This document shows positions 1-5,560 of a stretch of DNA of 9,451 nucleotides, one piece after another. The position numbers were made by a program, and so were the translations under genes. Source of the stretch: an uncultured Eubacteriales bacterium (GTDB lineage: Bacteria > Bacillota > Clostridia > Oscillospirales > CAG-272); NCBI GenBank assembly GCA_934476315.1, contig CAKSNQ010000052.1:1-9451 (forward strand). Direction: 5' to 3'. A model generated the notes under the pieces. That model did not search any database and had not been told where the DNA came from. It saw nothing but the letters and a program-made list of their open reading frames with translations. Numbering within the stretch: position 1 is the stretch's first letter; every line of letters begins with the position of its first letter.

Positions 1-948
1 ACCGACGCGGGCGACGTCACTGTCGAAAAGGACACCAAGCTGAACCGCACCGGAAAGAGCGACGACCTGAGCGTTGTCACCTACAACGGCAAGTCCTACT
101 ACGTCGCGAACAGCTCGCTGACGACGACCGCGCCGTCCGAAAAGCCGCCCGTCACCGATCCCGACGATCCGGTCACGCCGGTGGACCCCTCCAAGTTTGA
201 GGAGAAGAACGATGTCGTCTATGTCACCGCGGACTTTGCGAACCTGCGTGACCAGCCGGTCAAGAAGAGCGACACCGCCGTTGATTCCGTTCCCATGGGT
301 ACGGAGCTGAAGCGCATTTCGGGCGGCGACGGCTGGAGCAAGGTCTCGTACGCCGGCGCGGAATATTACATCTGGGACGGCTGCATCACGACGCTGGACA
401 TCGTGGGTAAGAACTTCACCGTTCTCGATACGCCCAAGATTATGTACGTCAAGGCGGATTCTCTGAACGTCCGTCTCTTCGCCTACACCTCGAGAGAGGA
501 TGACCCCAACCGCGAGGACGGCGGCAACATCTTCACCACGCTGAGCAAGGGCGCGCAGGTCACTGTTGTCGCCGTGGAAAACGACCCCAACCCGTGGGTA
601 CGCGTTCAGATTGAGGGCAAGTACTACTACGCACTGCAGAAGTACGGCAGCAAGGTCTATCTGTCCGAAACGCCGGTCAGCGGCGGCGGAGACACCCCTG
701 TCACGCCTGTCGATCCCAGCGAAACAGTCAAGTTCAACAGCATCACCCCCGCGCAGATGAGAGCAAAAGGAAGCACGGTCAACCTGTACAGCAAGCCGGA
801 TTCCTCCTCCACGCCGGCGCTGACGCTGACCAAGGACACGGTTCTCATGCCGAACGCCATGTCGACAGACAAAATCTGGTACCGTTGCACCTATAACAAC
901 AACACCTACTATATCCGCATTTCCGATCTGAGCTCAGGTGGTAAATAA
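1..948 (+). CDS. Secreted-type SH3-like repeat protein, C-terminal part (5' end outside window)
   Basis: The reading frame is open from the first base and ends at TAA 946-948, giving 315 residues without a true start. It holds about four SH3-like beta-rich segments, roughly residues 1-43 (partial), 72-130, 146-225 and 245-311. They show typical bacterial SH3 wording, such as 'FANLRDQP' and 'DSLNVR' near segment starts and 'GWSKVSYAG', 'WVRVQIEGKYYY' and 'WYRCTYNNNTYYI' toward their ends. Linkers rich in Pro, Asp and Thr join them; 'PVTPVDPS' appears in two linkers. Bacterial SH3 segments often bind peptidoglycan or act as spacers in exported proteins, so an extracellular or wall-associated role is inferred. 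No catalytic domain or LPXTG-type anchor is present in the visible part, and the protein ends in SSGGK. A catalytic domain and signal peptide may lie upstream. An internal GTG at 181 is in frame, but it sits inside a linker and is unlikely to be the start. Confidence 0.85.
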   Translation, partial: TDAGDVTVEKDTKLNRTGKSDDLSVVTYNGKSYYVANSSLTTTAPSEKPPVTDPDDPVTPVDPSKFEEKNDVVYVTADFANLRDQPVKKSDTAVDSVPMGTELKRISGGDGWSKVSYAGAEYYIWDGCITTLDIVGKNFTVLDTPKIMYVKADSLNVRLFAYTSREDDPNREDGGNIFTTLSKGAQVTVVAVENDPNPWVRVQIEGKYYYALQKYGSKVYLSETPVSGGGDTPVTPVDPSETVKFNSITPAQMRAKGSTVNLYSKPDSSSTPALTLTKDTVLMPNAMSTDKIWYRCTYNNNTYYIRISDLSSGGK

Positions 949-960
949 GGTGTCACAGAC

Positions 961-1001
961 AAAAAGGGGCGGTTAAAAACGCAATGTTTTTAACCGCCCC
1001 T
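961..1001 (-). terminator. Rho-independent terminator, 16-bp perfect stem
   Basis: Bases 965-980 pair perfectly with 986-1001 around a 5-base loop (GCAAT). Read on the minus strand, the stem is followed by TTTTTG, which suits an intrinsic terminator for the operon that ends at 1175. It also lies 16 bases after the stop of the plus-strand SH3 gene. On that strand no T run follows the stem, so it would be a poorer terminator there, though it could still protect the 3' end. Confidence 0.7.
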
Positions 1002-1087
1002 CAAAAAATGTCGGTCATGTCCGGCGTTTTGCGCGACCTTGGTCGTTTTTGCCCTCGTATTCTTAGCTTTTCGACCTTTTGGACGGC

Positions 1088-1110
1088 AAAACGGCGGCGC
1101 TGTGCCGCCG
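1088..1110 (-). terminator. Possible short GC-rich terminator hairpin
   Basis: CGGCGGC at 1092-1098 pairs with GCCGCCG at 1104-1110 around a 5-base loop. On the minus strand the stem is followed by TTTT (1091-1088) then G. The stem is strong and the T run short, so it may be a weak or accessory terminator for the minus-strand operon. Confidence 0.4.
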
Positions 1111-1124
1111 GGACCAACGTCGTC

Positions 1125-1164
1125 GGGGGTGTTAAAAAATTCAAATGAATTTTTTAACACCCCC
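1125..1164. repeat. Perfect 19-bp inverted repeat at the convergent gene junction
   Basis: Bases 1125-1143 are the exact reverse complement of 1146-1164, with only two bases between; the innermost pairs would open in a real hairpin. It begins 11 bases beyond the stop of the membrane-protein gene. Neither side has a T run, although each arm contains a run of six A or T. The core GTTAAAAA and the outer G run resemble the palindrome at 965-1001, so both may belong to one repeat type or be paired 3'-end stabilisers. Confidence 0.75.
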
Positions 1165-1174
1165 GCTTCTGTAT

Positions 1175-1729
1175 TCAGTTCATCAGCTTTGAGATGCGGG
1201 CGCGGTACTTGCGCAGGTAAAGCGTAATCAGCCGCGTCAGCGCAATATCCAAAAGATTCAGCGTCACATAGCCAACCGCCGCCAGAGCGACCGGGAGCCA
1301 GCGTCGCGGCGTTTCCTCCGCCGTCACAAGGCGGTAGGAAAGCCACACCGTGAAAACATCGGAAACAATAAAATAGAGTTGTTTGAAAAGAATCGTCAGT
1401 CCGCGCGGCAACCGCTCCACATATGCCTTCAGAATCGGGTAAAAGCCGAACAGAATATAAACGACCGACACCATCCGGAGCGGCATGAGGATGGCGGCAA
1501 ACGCCGCCGTCGCGCCCCAGACCGACCACGGGTAAGCACCGCCGTATTCAATCACGACGGGAATGAGCAGCATCGCCGCCAGCACAACGACCGACAATTC
1601 CAGCACATCCAGAAGCATCCCGAGCCATAAAATCATGACGCCGAGCGCAACCAGCATGGAAGAAACGGCAATTCGCTTGGTACGCACATGCCTTCCCCGC
1701 CCGCGCCGGGGACCGTTTTGCCCATTCAT
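1175..1729 (-). CDS. Small multi-pass membrane protein, resembles ECF-transporter S components
   Basis: This 184-residue protein has a basic N terminus (residues 7-19 hold most of the Arg and Lys) followed by five or six hydrophobic segments at about 20-40, 46-61, 68-84, 86-100, 113-133 and 145-170, and a basic C-terminal tail. The N-terminal 'RTKRIAVSSMLVALGV' pattern and overall size recall S components of energy-coupling factor transporters, but no substrate motif can be named and no ATPase or T component is nearby. The start at 1729 is supported by GGGAGGGG at 1734-1741, four bases upstream of ATG. It lies 27 bases after the J-domain gene and is most likely the last gene of a three-gene operon. 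An uncharacterised Clostridia-type membrane protein is the safe description. Confidence 0.8.
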   Translation of the reverse strand: MNGQNGPRRGRGRHVRTKRIAVSSMLVALGVMILWLGMLLDVLELSVVVLAAMLLIPVVIEYGGAYPWSVWGATAAFAAILMPLRMVSVVYILFGFYPILKAYVERLPRGLTILFKQLYFIVSDVFTVWLSYRLVTAEETPRRWLPVALAAVGYVTLNLLDIALTRLITLYLRKYRARISKLMN

Positions 1730-1756
1730 AGCACCCCTCCCGACAAATTCACGATT

Positions 1757-2398
1757 TCAGCAGCAACGGATCAGGTCACCGCCCATGCATTCACAGCAAC
1801 AGTCCGCGCACAAAAGCGACGAACAAATATCGCATCCCGAACACCCGGATGCCGGAGCAGTACGATAGCCGCCGGCTTCGGCGTTTGCCTGTGTCTCCGC
1901 GCGCAACTGATCCCGCCGGGTGCGGAACTCCGCGTTGTACGGGTCCAGTCGACACGCGTGATCCAGATACGCCTGCGCGTCAACAATTCGTCCCCGACGG
2001 AGCAACAGACAGCCCACGAGAAAGTACCACTCCGCCCCACGCTCCTGCGTTCCGACGCTACGGAGCAGTGCCTCTGCCCCGTCCAGGTCTCCCACGTTAA
2101 TCAGACTGCGCACACGCACAAAAATGCCGCCCGCGCTCTGACTGTTCCCTGCGGAATACGAAGAAGAAAAGTCCGCCCCGCTCCCGGCGCCGTTTCCCGC
2201 CGCGCCGCGCTTGCGCATTTCCTGAATCTCCTCGTAGGCGGCGTTGATGTCCTTCATTTTCTCGTTTGCCATGTCGGCAAGGTCTGTCCCGGCGTATTTG
2301 TCCGGATGGTACTTCCGCGCAAGCGCCCGGTACGCCTGCTTGATCTCGTCATCCGTAGCGTCCGGACGGACGCCAAGAACCGCATAGGGGTCTCTCAT
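1757..2398 (-). CDS. J-domain protein with TPR-like region and cysteine-rich C-terminal tail
   Basis: The 213-residue product begins with a J domain (about residues 3-65): 'PYAVLGV', a basic helix II, the HPD triad at 31-33, then 'INAAYEEI'. J domains stimulate the ATPase of Hsp70/DnaK. A Gly/Ser-rich linker (66-90) leads to a helical, TPR-like region (about 93-165, including 'GDLDGAEALLRSVG' and 'AQAYLDHACRLDPYNAEFR'). The last 28 residues contain ten cysteines (186, 189, 192, 197, 200, 201, 202, 204, 212, 213). Canonical DnaJ zinc fingers (CxxCxGxG) and the C-terminal substrate domain are absent, so this is a specialised J protein, not housekeeping DnaJ. Its ATG overlaps the stop of the upstream DUF5685-like gene in ATGA (2395-2398), implying translational coupling and a shared job. 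The tail suggests metal binding, which is inference. Confidence 0.9.
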   Translation of the reverse strand: MRDPYAVLGVRPDATDDEIKQAYRALARKYHPDKYAGTDLADMANEKMKDINAAYEEIQEMRKRGAAGNGAGSGADFSSSYSAGNSQSAGGIFVRVRSLINVGDLDGAEALLRSVGTQERGAEWYFLVGCLLLRRGRIVDAQAYLDHACRLDPYNAEFRTRRDQLRAETQANAEAGGYRTAPASGCSGCDICSSLLCADCCCECMGGDLIRCC

Positions 2399-3486
2399 GC
2401 CCGCCCTCCGATCTGTTCTGTCGTTTTTTCTTTTCGCTTTTTATTCGGTGAGAACAGCACCTGTCCGGTAACAGCGGGCAGCGCCTCGTCAAACATATGG
2501 TACAGGAGCGGTTCCAGCTCTCTGCCGCAATCCGCACAGTCAATTTCAATCAGGTCCAGCGCGTTTTTGCATTGCCGCAACTCGTCCAGAAGTGCCGCCT
2601 GCAATTCCATCCGAATTTCGTGTGTCAACTTCGGAAGATCGTACAACCGATGCAACGCGTTGGGGCGTCCCCGCCGCGCGTCTTCGGTGTAGTCGTCCGC
2701 CGCATCAATCAGATACAGCCAACGTCCCAGATGCACCCCGATATGGCGAGCCGCCACCGCGTGTTCCCCGTACAAGCCGTAGGCAAATAGCCCGGCGAGC
2801 AGTTCCCCGAACGCCTGCGCGGGACGGTCCGCCGACGCGAAATCCTCCTGCCGCTCGGCTTCGGAAAATCGACGCATTCCCTGCTCCGCCAAAGCGGAAA
2901 GTCCCTCCTCGCACCGCTCGGCGCGACGCGAAAATCCTCGCACGCACGGAGCAAGCACCCCCGCGCGAAAACGCTTCCATCCGCTCTCGTCCGCGCGGTC
3001 GTCAAGCAACTTATAATAGGTCAGAATCGCCGACACGCACGCCGCGTGCCGCACCGCGTCCCCGTCCTCCAGGGAAAGTCTCGGCAGGAGCGGATGGCGT
3101 GGGCACCGCCGCTTGGAAAACGTCACCGGACGCACGGCGCATTTTTCGTCCGCCGGGTTTTCTTCCCCATCCCGAGGGCACCACCCACCCTGCGGGTTTT
3201 CGCCATCCGGAAAGTCCCCACCATCCGGCGAAACTCCGTCATTCGGTGAGTTCTTCCGGGGCGAAGCATTCCCTTGTGTCAGTGGACCTTTGCCGGTCAG
3301 CGGGTTCCCGCAGGTCAGCGCCAGCCGCAAAAGGACCAGGAATGTCATGTCATAGCTGAGTGTGAGGCGCGAGCACTGCCCTGTGCACTTTCCCATGGCA
3401 TGGCACAGCCCGCAATAGGCGCCGCGATAGTACCGATACTCCCGGAGCTTCAGCTCCGACGGGAGCGGGCGGATATATCCTGTCAT
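2395..3486 (-). CDS. DUF5685-like protein with a tandem-repeat insertion
   Basis: The 363-residue protein starts with 'MTGYIRPLPSELKLREYRYYRGAYCGLCHAMG'-type wording, including the CGLC pair (C25, C28) and 'SRLTLSYDMTFLVLL' (39-53). These match my memory of the DUF5685 family of Firmicutes, whose function is not known to me. Other conserved-looking parts are C128-x-x-H131-P, 'YYKLLDDRADE' (157-167), 'LGRWLYLIDAADDYTED' (253-269) and 'DCADCG' (316-321). Residues about 60-115 are a low-complexity Pro/Gly/Asp insertion absent from the pattern I would expect. The protein looks soluble and mostly helical. The ATG at 3486 is preceded by GGGAGG (3495-3500), 8 bases away. It is the first gene of an operon with the J-domain and membrane-protein genes, with a probable promoter at 3523-3551. 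The biochemical role is unknown. Confidence 0.85.
   Translation of the reverse strand: MTGYIRPLPSELKLREYRYYRGAYCGLCHAMGKCTGQCSRLTLSYDMTFLVLLRLALTCGNPLTGKGPLTQGNASPRKNSPNDGVSPDGGDFPDGENPQGGWCPRDGEENPADEKCAVRPVTFSKRRCPRHPLLPRLSLEDGDAVRHAACVSAILTYYKLLDDRADESGWKRFRAGVLAPCVRGFSRRAERCEEGLSALAEQGMRRFSEAERQEDFASADRPAQAFGELLAGLFAYGLYGEHAVAARHIGVHLGRWLYLIDAADDYTEDARRGRPNALHRLYDLPKLTHEIRMELQAALLDELRQCKNALDLIEIDCADCGRELEPLLYHMFDEALPAVTGQVLFSPNKKRKEKTTEQIGGRA
3142..3312 (-). repeat. Degenerate 18-bp tandem repeat coding the insertion in the DUF5685-like protein
   Basis: On the minus strand this part of the gene reads as imperfect six-residue units, for example SPNDGV, SPDGGD and FPDGEN, followed by related PQGGW and PRDGEEN pieces. 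An earlier pair reads NPLTGKG then PLTQGN. The DNA repeats a CCGGATGG-like word in frame at an 18-base period. The segment separates the conserved N-terminal 'LSYDMTFLVLLRLAL' from the conserved C128/H131 region, so it looks like an in-frame expansion by repeat slippage that keeps the reading frame. Confidence 0.65.
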
Positions 3487-3522
3487 TGAAACATCCTCCC
3501 TCCCGTACGTAAATCACAGTCT

Positions 3523-3551
3523 ATCATATCGCACATGCGCCGAAAATACAA
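3523..3551 (-). promoter_or_regulatory. Probable SigA-type promoter of the DUF5685/J-domain operon
   Basis: On the minus strand TTGTAT (3551-3546) and TATGAT (3528-3523) are separated by exactly 17 bases. The -10 element matches consensus at five of six positions; the -35 matches only at TTG. It lies 37 bases upstream of the ATG at 3486, leaving room for the ribosome binding site. The 163-base gap 3487-3649 shows no clear terminator for the upstream tcdA-like gene, so read-through is also possible. Confidence 0.5.
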
Positions 3552-3649
3552 CACCATTTTGTAAACTTTCCTGATCGGACACGGCAATCGCCGAAAAAGC
3601 ACCGACACAAGCGCAGACCACCATCGGGAGATCTGCCGGACGCTCCGGA

Positions 3650-4384
3650 TTACCGCGTCGGCGTTGCTACCAGATCACGAACAATCTCACCCGCCATCAG
3701 AAGCCCGACCACACTCGGGACGAAAGAAACGCTACCCGGCACCGTGCGGCGACTTCCGCCCGGAACCTCGCCGTCGTCGATCGGCGTCAGCGGTTCTTCC
3801 TTGGAGTAGACCACCTTCATATGGGTGATTCCCCGCCGACGAAGCTCGATGCGCATGACCCGCGCCAGCGGGCAGACCGAGGTTTTTGCGATGTCCGCCA
3901 CTTCAAAACGCGAGGCATCCAGCTTATTTCCCGCGCCCATCGCCGAGAGAATCGGTACGCCCGCACGATGCGCCCGGACAGCGAGGTCGAGCTTGGCGCT
4001 CACCGTATCGATCGCGTCCGCGATGTAATCGTAGGCAGAAAAATCAAACGCCTCCGCCATCTCCGGCAGATAGAAGCACTGCATGGCACGGACGCGGCAG
4101 TCCGGGTTGATGTCCCGGATGCGTTCCGCCATGACCTCGACCTTGGGACGCCCCACCGTGGAATGGAGGGCGATGATCTGGCGATTGATGTTTGACACCG
4201 CCACCGTGTCGTTGTCAATGAGGTCCAGCGCCCCGACTCCGGCGCGCGCCAACGCTTCGCAAAGGAATCCTCCGACGCCGCCGATACCGAACACCGCCAC
4301 CCGCGCCGCCGCAAGCCGCGCGATTCCGTCCGTCCCCAAAAGCCGCGCCGTGCGGCTGTATTCCTCTTTCACTTCCATGGTCAC
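3650..4384 (-). CDS. tcdA: tRNA threonylcarbamoyladenosine dehydratase (ThiF/E1-like family)
   Basis: The 244-residue protein belongs to the E1-like adenylating superfamily. It shows 'EEYSRTARLLGTDGIARL' at the N terminus, the nucleotide-binding 'VFGIGGVGGFLCEALARAG' (about 31-49), 'DLIDNDTVAVSNINRQI' with the conserved Asp, Asn and Arg (about 54-70), 'YDYIADAIDT' (about 118-127) and the 'GSVSFVPSVVGLLMAGEIV' C-terminal helix. Length and motif order fit TcdA (YgdL/CsdL), which uses ATP to cyclise t6A to ct6A at tRNA position 37. A ThiF/MoeB-type relative is less likely because the usual ThiS/MoaD partner is not nearby. The start codon is probably GTG at 4384: GGAG (4392-4395) sits seven bases upstream, whereas the ATG two codons later would be 13 bases away. 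It lies 115 bases after the metalloprotease-like gene and has no clear promoter of its own, so co-transcription is likely. Confidence 0.9.
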   Translation of the reverse strand: MTMEVKEEYSRTARLLGTDGIARLAAARVAVFGIGGVGGFLCEALARAGVGALDLIDNDTVAVSNINRQIIALHSTVGRPKVEVMAERIRDINPDCRVRAMQCFYLPEMAEAFDFSAYDYIADAIDTVSAKLDLAVRAHRAGVPILSAMGAGNKLDASRFEVADIAKTSVCPLARVMRIELRRRGITHMKVVYSKEEPLTPIDDGEVPGGSRRTVPGSVSFVPSVVGLLMAGEIVRDLVATPTR

Positions 4385-4390
4385 TGATTG

Positions 4391-4395
4391 TCTCC
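4391..4395 (-). promoter_or_regulatory. Ribosome binding site that favours a GTG start for tcdA
   Basis: On the minus strand GGAGA (4395-4391) stands six bases before GTG (4384-4382). The in-frame ATG at 4378-4376 would have a spacing of 12, longer than usual. The two choices differ by only two residues. Confidence 0.55.
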
Positions 4396-4499
4396 GATTC
4401 TCTTTTTTCTTTATCTCTTGTGTGTTTTACCCTCCCGTTGCCGTTGTTTGCGGCAGGTAAGGTAAAAATGCCGATGAGCAGTAAGCCATCAGCGAAAAA

Positions 4500-5387
4500 T
4501 CAACGGCGAAACTCCTCCCAATCCCGGTCGCGGTAATCCTGAAAAAGCGTCGAGTCCGGCGCCTCATACGCCACGCCACGCTTTCCCGCAATCAGCGAGA
4601 AAATTCCGTAAAGCAGGCGGTAAACGATTACAAGCGCCAGTTGCAATGCCGCGAACAGGAGAATCAGACTGAACAGCGAAACGACCACCCACGCCGCCTG
4701 GCGAAGCCACAGCGTCAGCTTTGCGAGCCACACCTGCCCCATGAGAGCAAAGACCAGTGAGACGAGCGCCGACAACGCAAAGTAGATCGGCATGCCGGGG
4801 AGCATCCCCAGAATATCCGAGGCGCTCAGGCGGACGTGAAGCGACATGGAAAACAGAACGATGACCGCCAGCGCCCGCACCCACATCGGGCGGGTTCCCT
4901 CTGAAAAAAGTCCGTGAATGAATTCGCCGATCCTCTGCCACACCAGGGTAACCGGTTTTCCCTCGCGGAGAAGCTCCGTCACCGCCGTCCGATAGGACGC
5001 CATGGACTCCGGATAGACCGCGTACAGCACGGCGAAAATCACGCACAGTCCAAGCAGAATCGGACCAAGCCCGATCCAGAGATTGCCAAAAGACGCATAA
5101 AGATTCTTGCGATCGTAGCTGTGCTCCACCATCGCGCCGCCCGCTTTGGTCGGGACGAGGCGGATAGTTTCAATGTGGTGGGCAAACAAAAGGCACATGA
5201 GCGCGTGCCCCAGCTCATGAATCGGCGTGCCGAGCCACGAGGTCAGCGCCCAGTACACCTTGCCCGCACGCCGACCCATCAGAAGAAAGCAGAGGCGGTA
5301 GCAGATCTCGATGGCAAGTCCGCACGCGATCGGCACGCCGAGCGTGTACAGAATGATCTGCAACAAACACAAAAAAAAGGTCTGCAT
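4500..5387 (-). CDS. Membrane metalloprotease-like protein with HELGH motif
   Basis: The 295-residue protein has an N-terminal hydrophobic stretch (about 4-37), then 'TPIHELGHALMCLLFAHHI' with a zinc-binding HExxH at H57, E58 and H61, then hydrophobic segments near 100-125, 168-186, 194-217 and 226-260, and a short charged tail. HExxH placed in or beside a membrane helix is typical of M50 (site-2-protease-like) and related membrane gluzincins. A candidate third ligand is D191 in 'SASDILGMLPG', which recalls the distal Asp motif of such proteases. The FGNLWIGLGPILLG stretch (100-113) also resembles these families. The substrate is unknown. ATG at 5387 is preceded by GGGGAG (5398-5403), ten bases away; a GGAGG directly abutting the ATG is too close to serve it. 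Transcription is expected from the perfect promoter at 5422-5450. The tcdA-like gene follows on the same strand. Confidence 0.8.
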   Translation of the reverse strand: MQTFFLCLLQIILYTLGVPIACGLAIEICYRLCFLLMGRRAGKVYWALTSWLGTPIHELGHALMCLLFAHHIETIRLVPTKAGGAMVEHSYDRKNLYASFGNLWIGLGPILLGLCVIFAVLYAVYPESMASYRTAVTELLREGKPVTLVWQRIGEFIHGLFSEGTRPMWVRALAVIVLFSMSLHVRLSASDILGMLPGMPIYFALSALVSLVFALMGQVWLAKLTLWLRQAAWVVVSLFSLILLFAALQLALVIVYRLLYGIFSLIAGKRGVAYEAPDSTLFQDYRDRDWEEFRR

Positions 5388-5421
5388 CCTCCGCTCTCTC
5401 CCCTCTTGTATCTTTTCCTAC

Positions 5422-5450
5422 ATTATACTGACTTTTCCGCGCTTTGTCAA
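5422..5450 (-). promoter_or_regulatory. Perfect consensus SigA promoter for the metalloprotease-like gene
   Basis: On the minus strand TTGACA (5450-5445) and TATAAT (5427-5422) are both exact consensus with a 17-base spacer. The -10 is 34 bases before the ATG at 5387. This predicts strong constitutive transcription of the metalloprotease-like gene and probably of tcdA. Confidence 0.9.
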
Positions 5451-5495
5451 CAGCACGGCGCACAAAACTTTTCCCCACCGGAGCATGCGGGCACC

Positions 5496-5524
5496 TTGTT
5501 TTTTCGCGCGCAATATGCTATACT
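5496..5524 (+). promoter_or_regulatory. Extended -10 promoter for the NAD(P)HX repair gene
   Basis: TTGTTT (5496-5501) and TATACT (5519-5524) are 17 bases apart, and the -10 is preceded by TGC, an extended -10 element. Transcription would begin near 5530, downstream of the in-frame ATG at 5444. This supports the ATG at 5561 as the real start of the gene. It faces away from the promoter at 5422-5450, with 45 bases between the two -35 boxes. Confidence 0.75.
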
Positions 5525-5560
5525 GAATCTATCGTCATCTTCAGCACGGAGGATTCTGCC

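Noticed and set aside
1034..1050. Plus-strand mini-terminator CGACC-GGTCG followed by TTTTT
   Set aside because: The stem is only four to five pairs with almost no loop, too weak to call.
990..1529. Long open frame on the minus strand overlapping the membrane-protein gene and the junction hairpins
   Set aside because: It runs through the terminator region and overlaps a gene with a good RBS and membrane profile on the same strand in another frame. Its Cys/Arg/Gly-rich product has no sensible domain.
1688..2692. Plus-strand open frame of 334 codons opposite the J-domain and DUF5685-like genes
   Set aside because: The minus-strand genes have clear domains, coupling and RBSs. The plus frame is open because of the high GC content and codon bias on the other strand.
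4425..4467. Terminator between the metalloprotease-like gene and tcdA
   Set aside because: TTTTACC/GGTAAAA and TGCCG/CGGCA can pair, but the stem is broken by a large internal loop and no T run follows on the minus strand, so it is not a convincing terminator.
5444..5560. N-terminal extension of the NAD(P)HX repair protein from an in-frame ATG at 5444
   Set aside because: The predicted plus promoter (-10 at 5519-5524) would start the mRNA after this ATG, no RBS precedes it, and GGAGG sits properly before ATG 5561, where the family homology begins.
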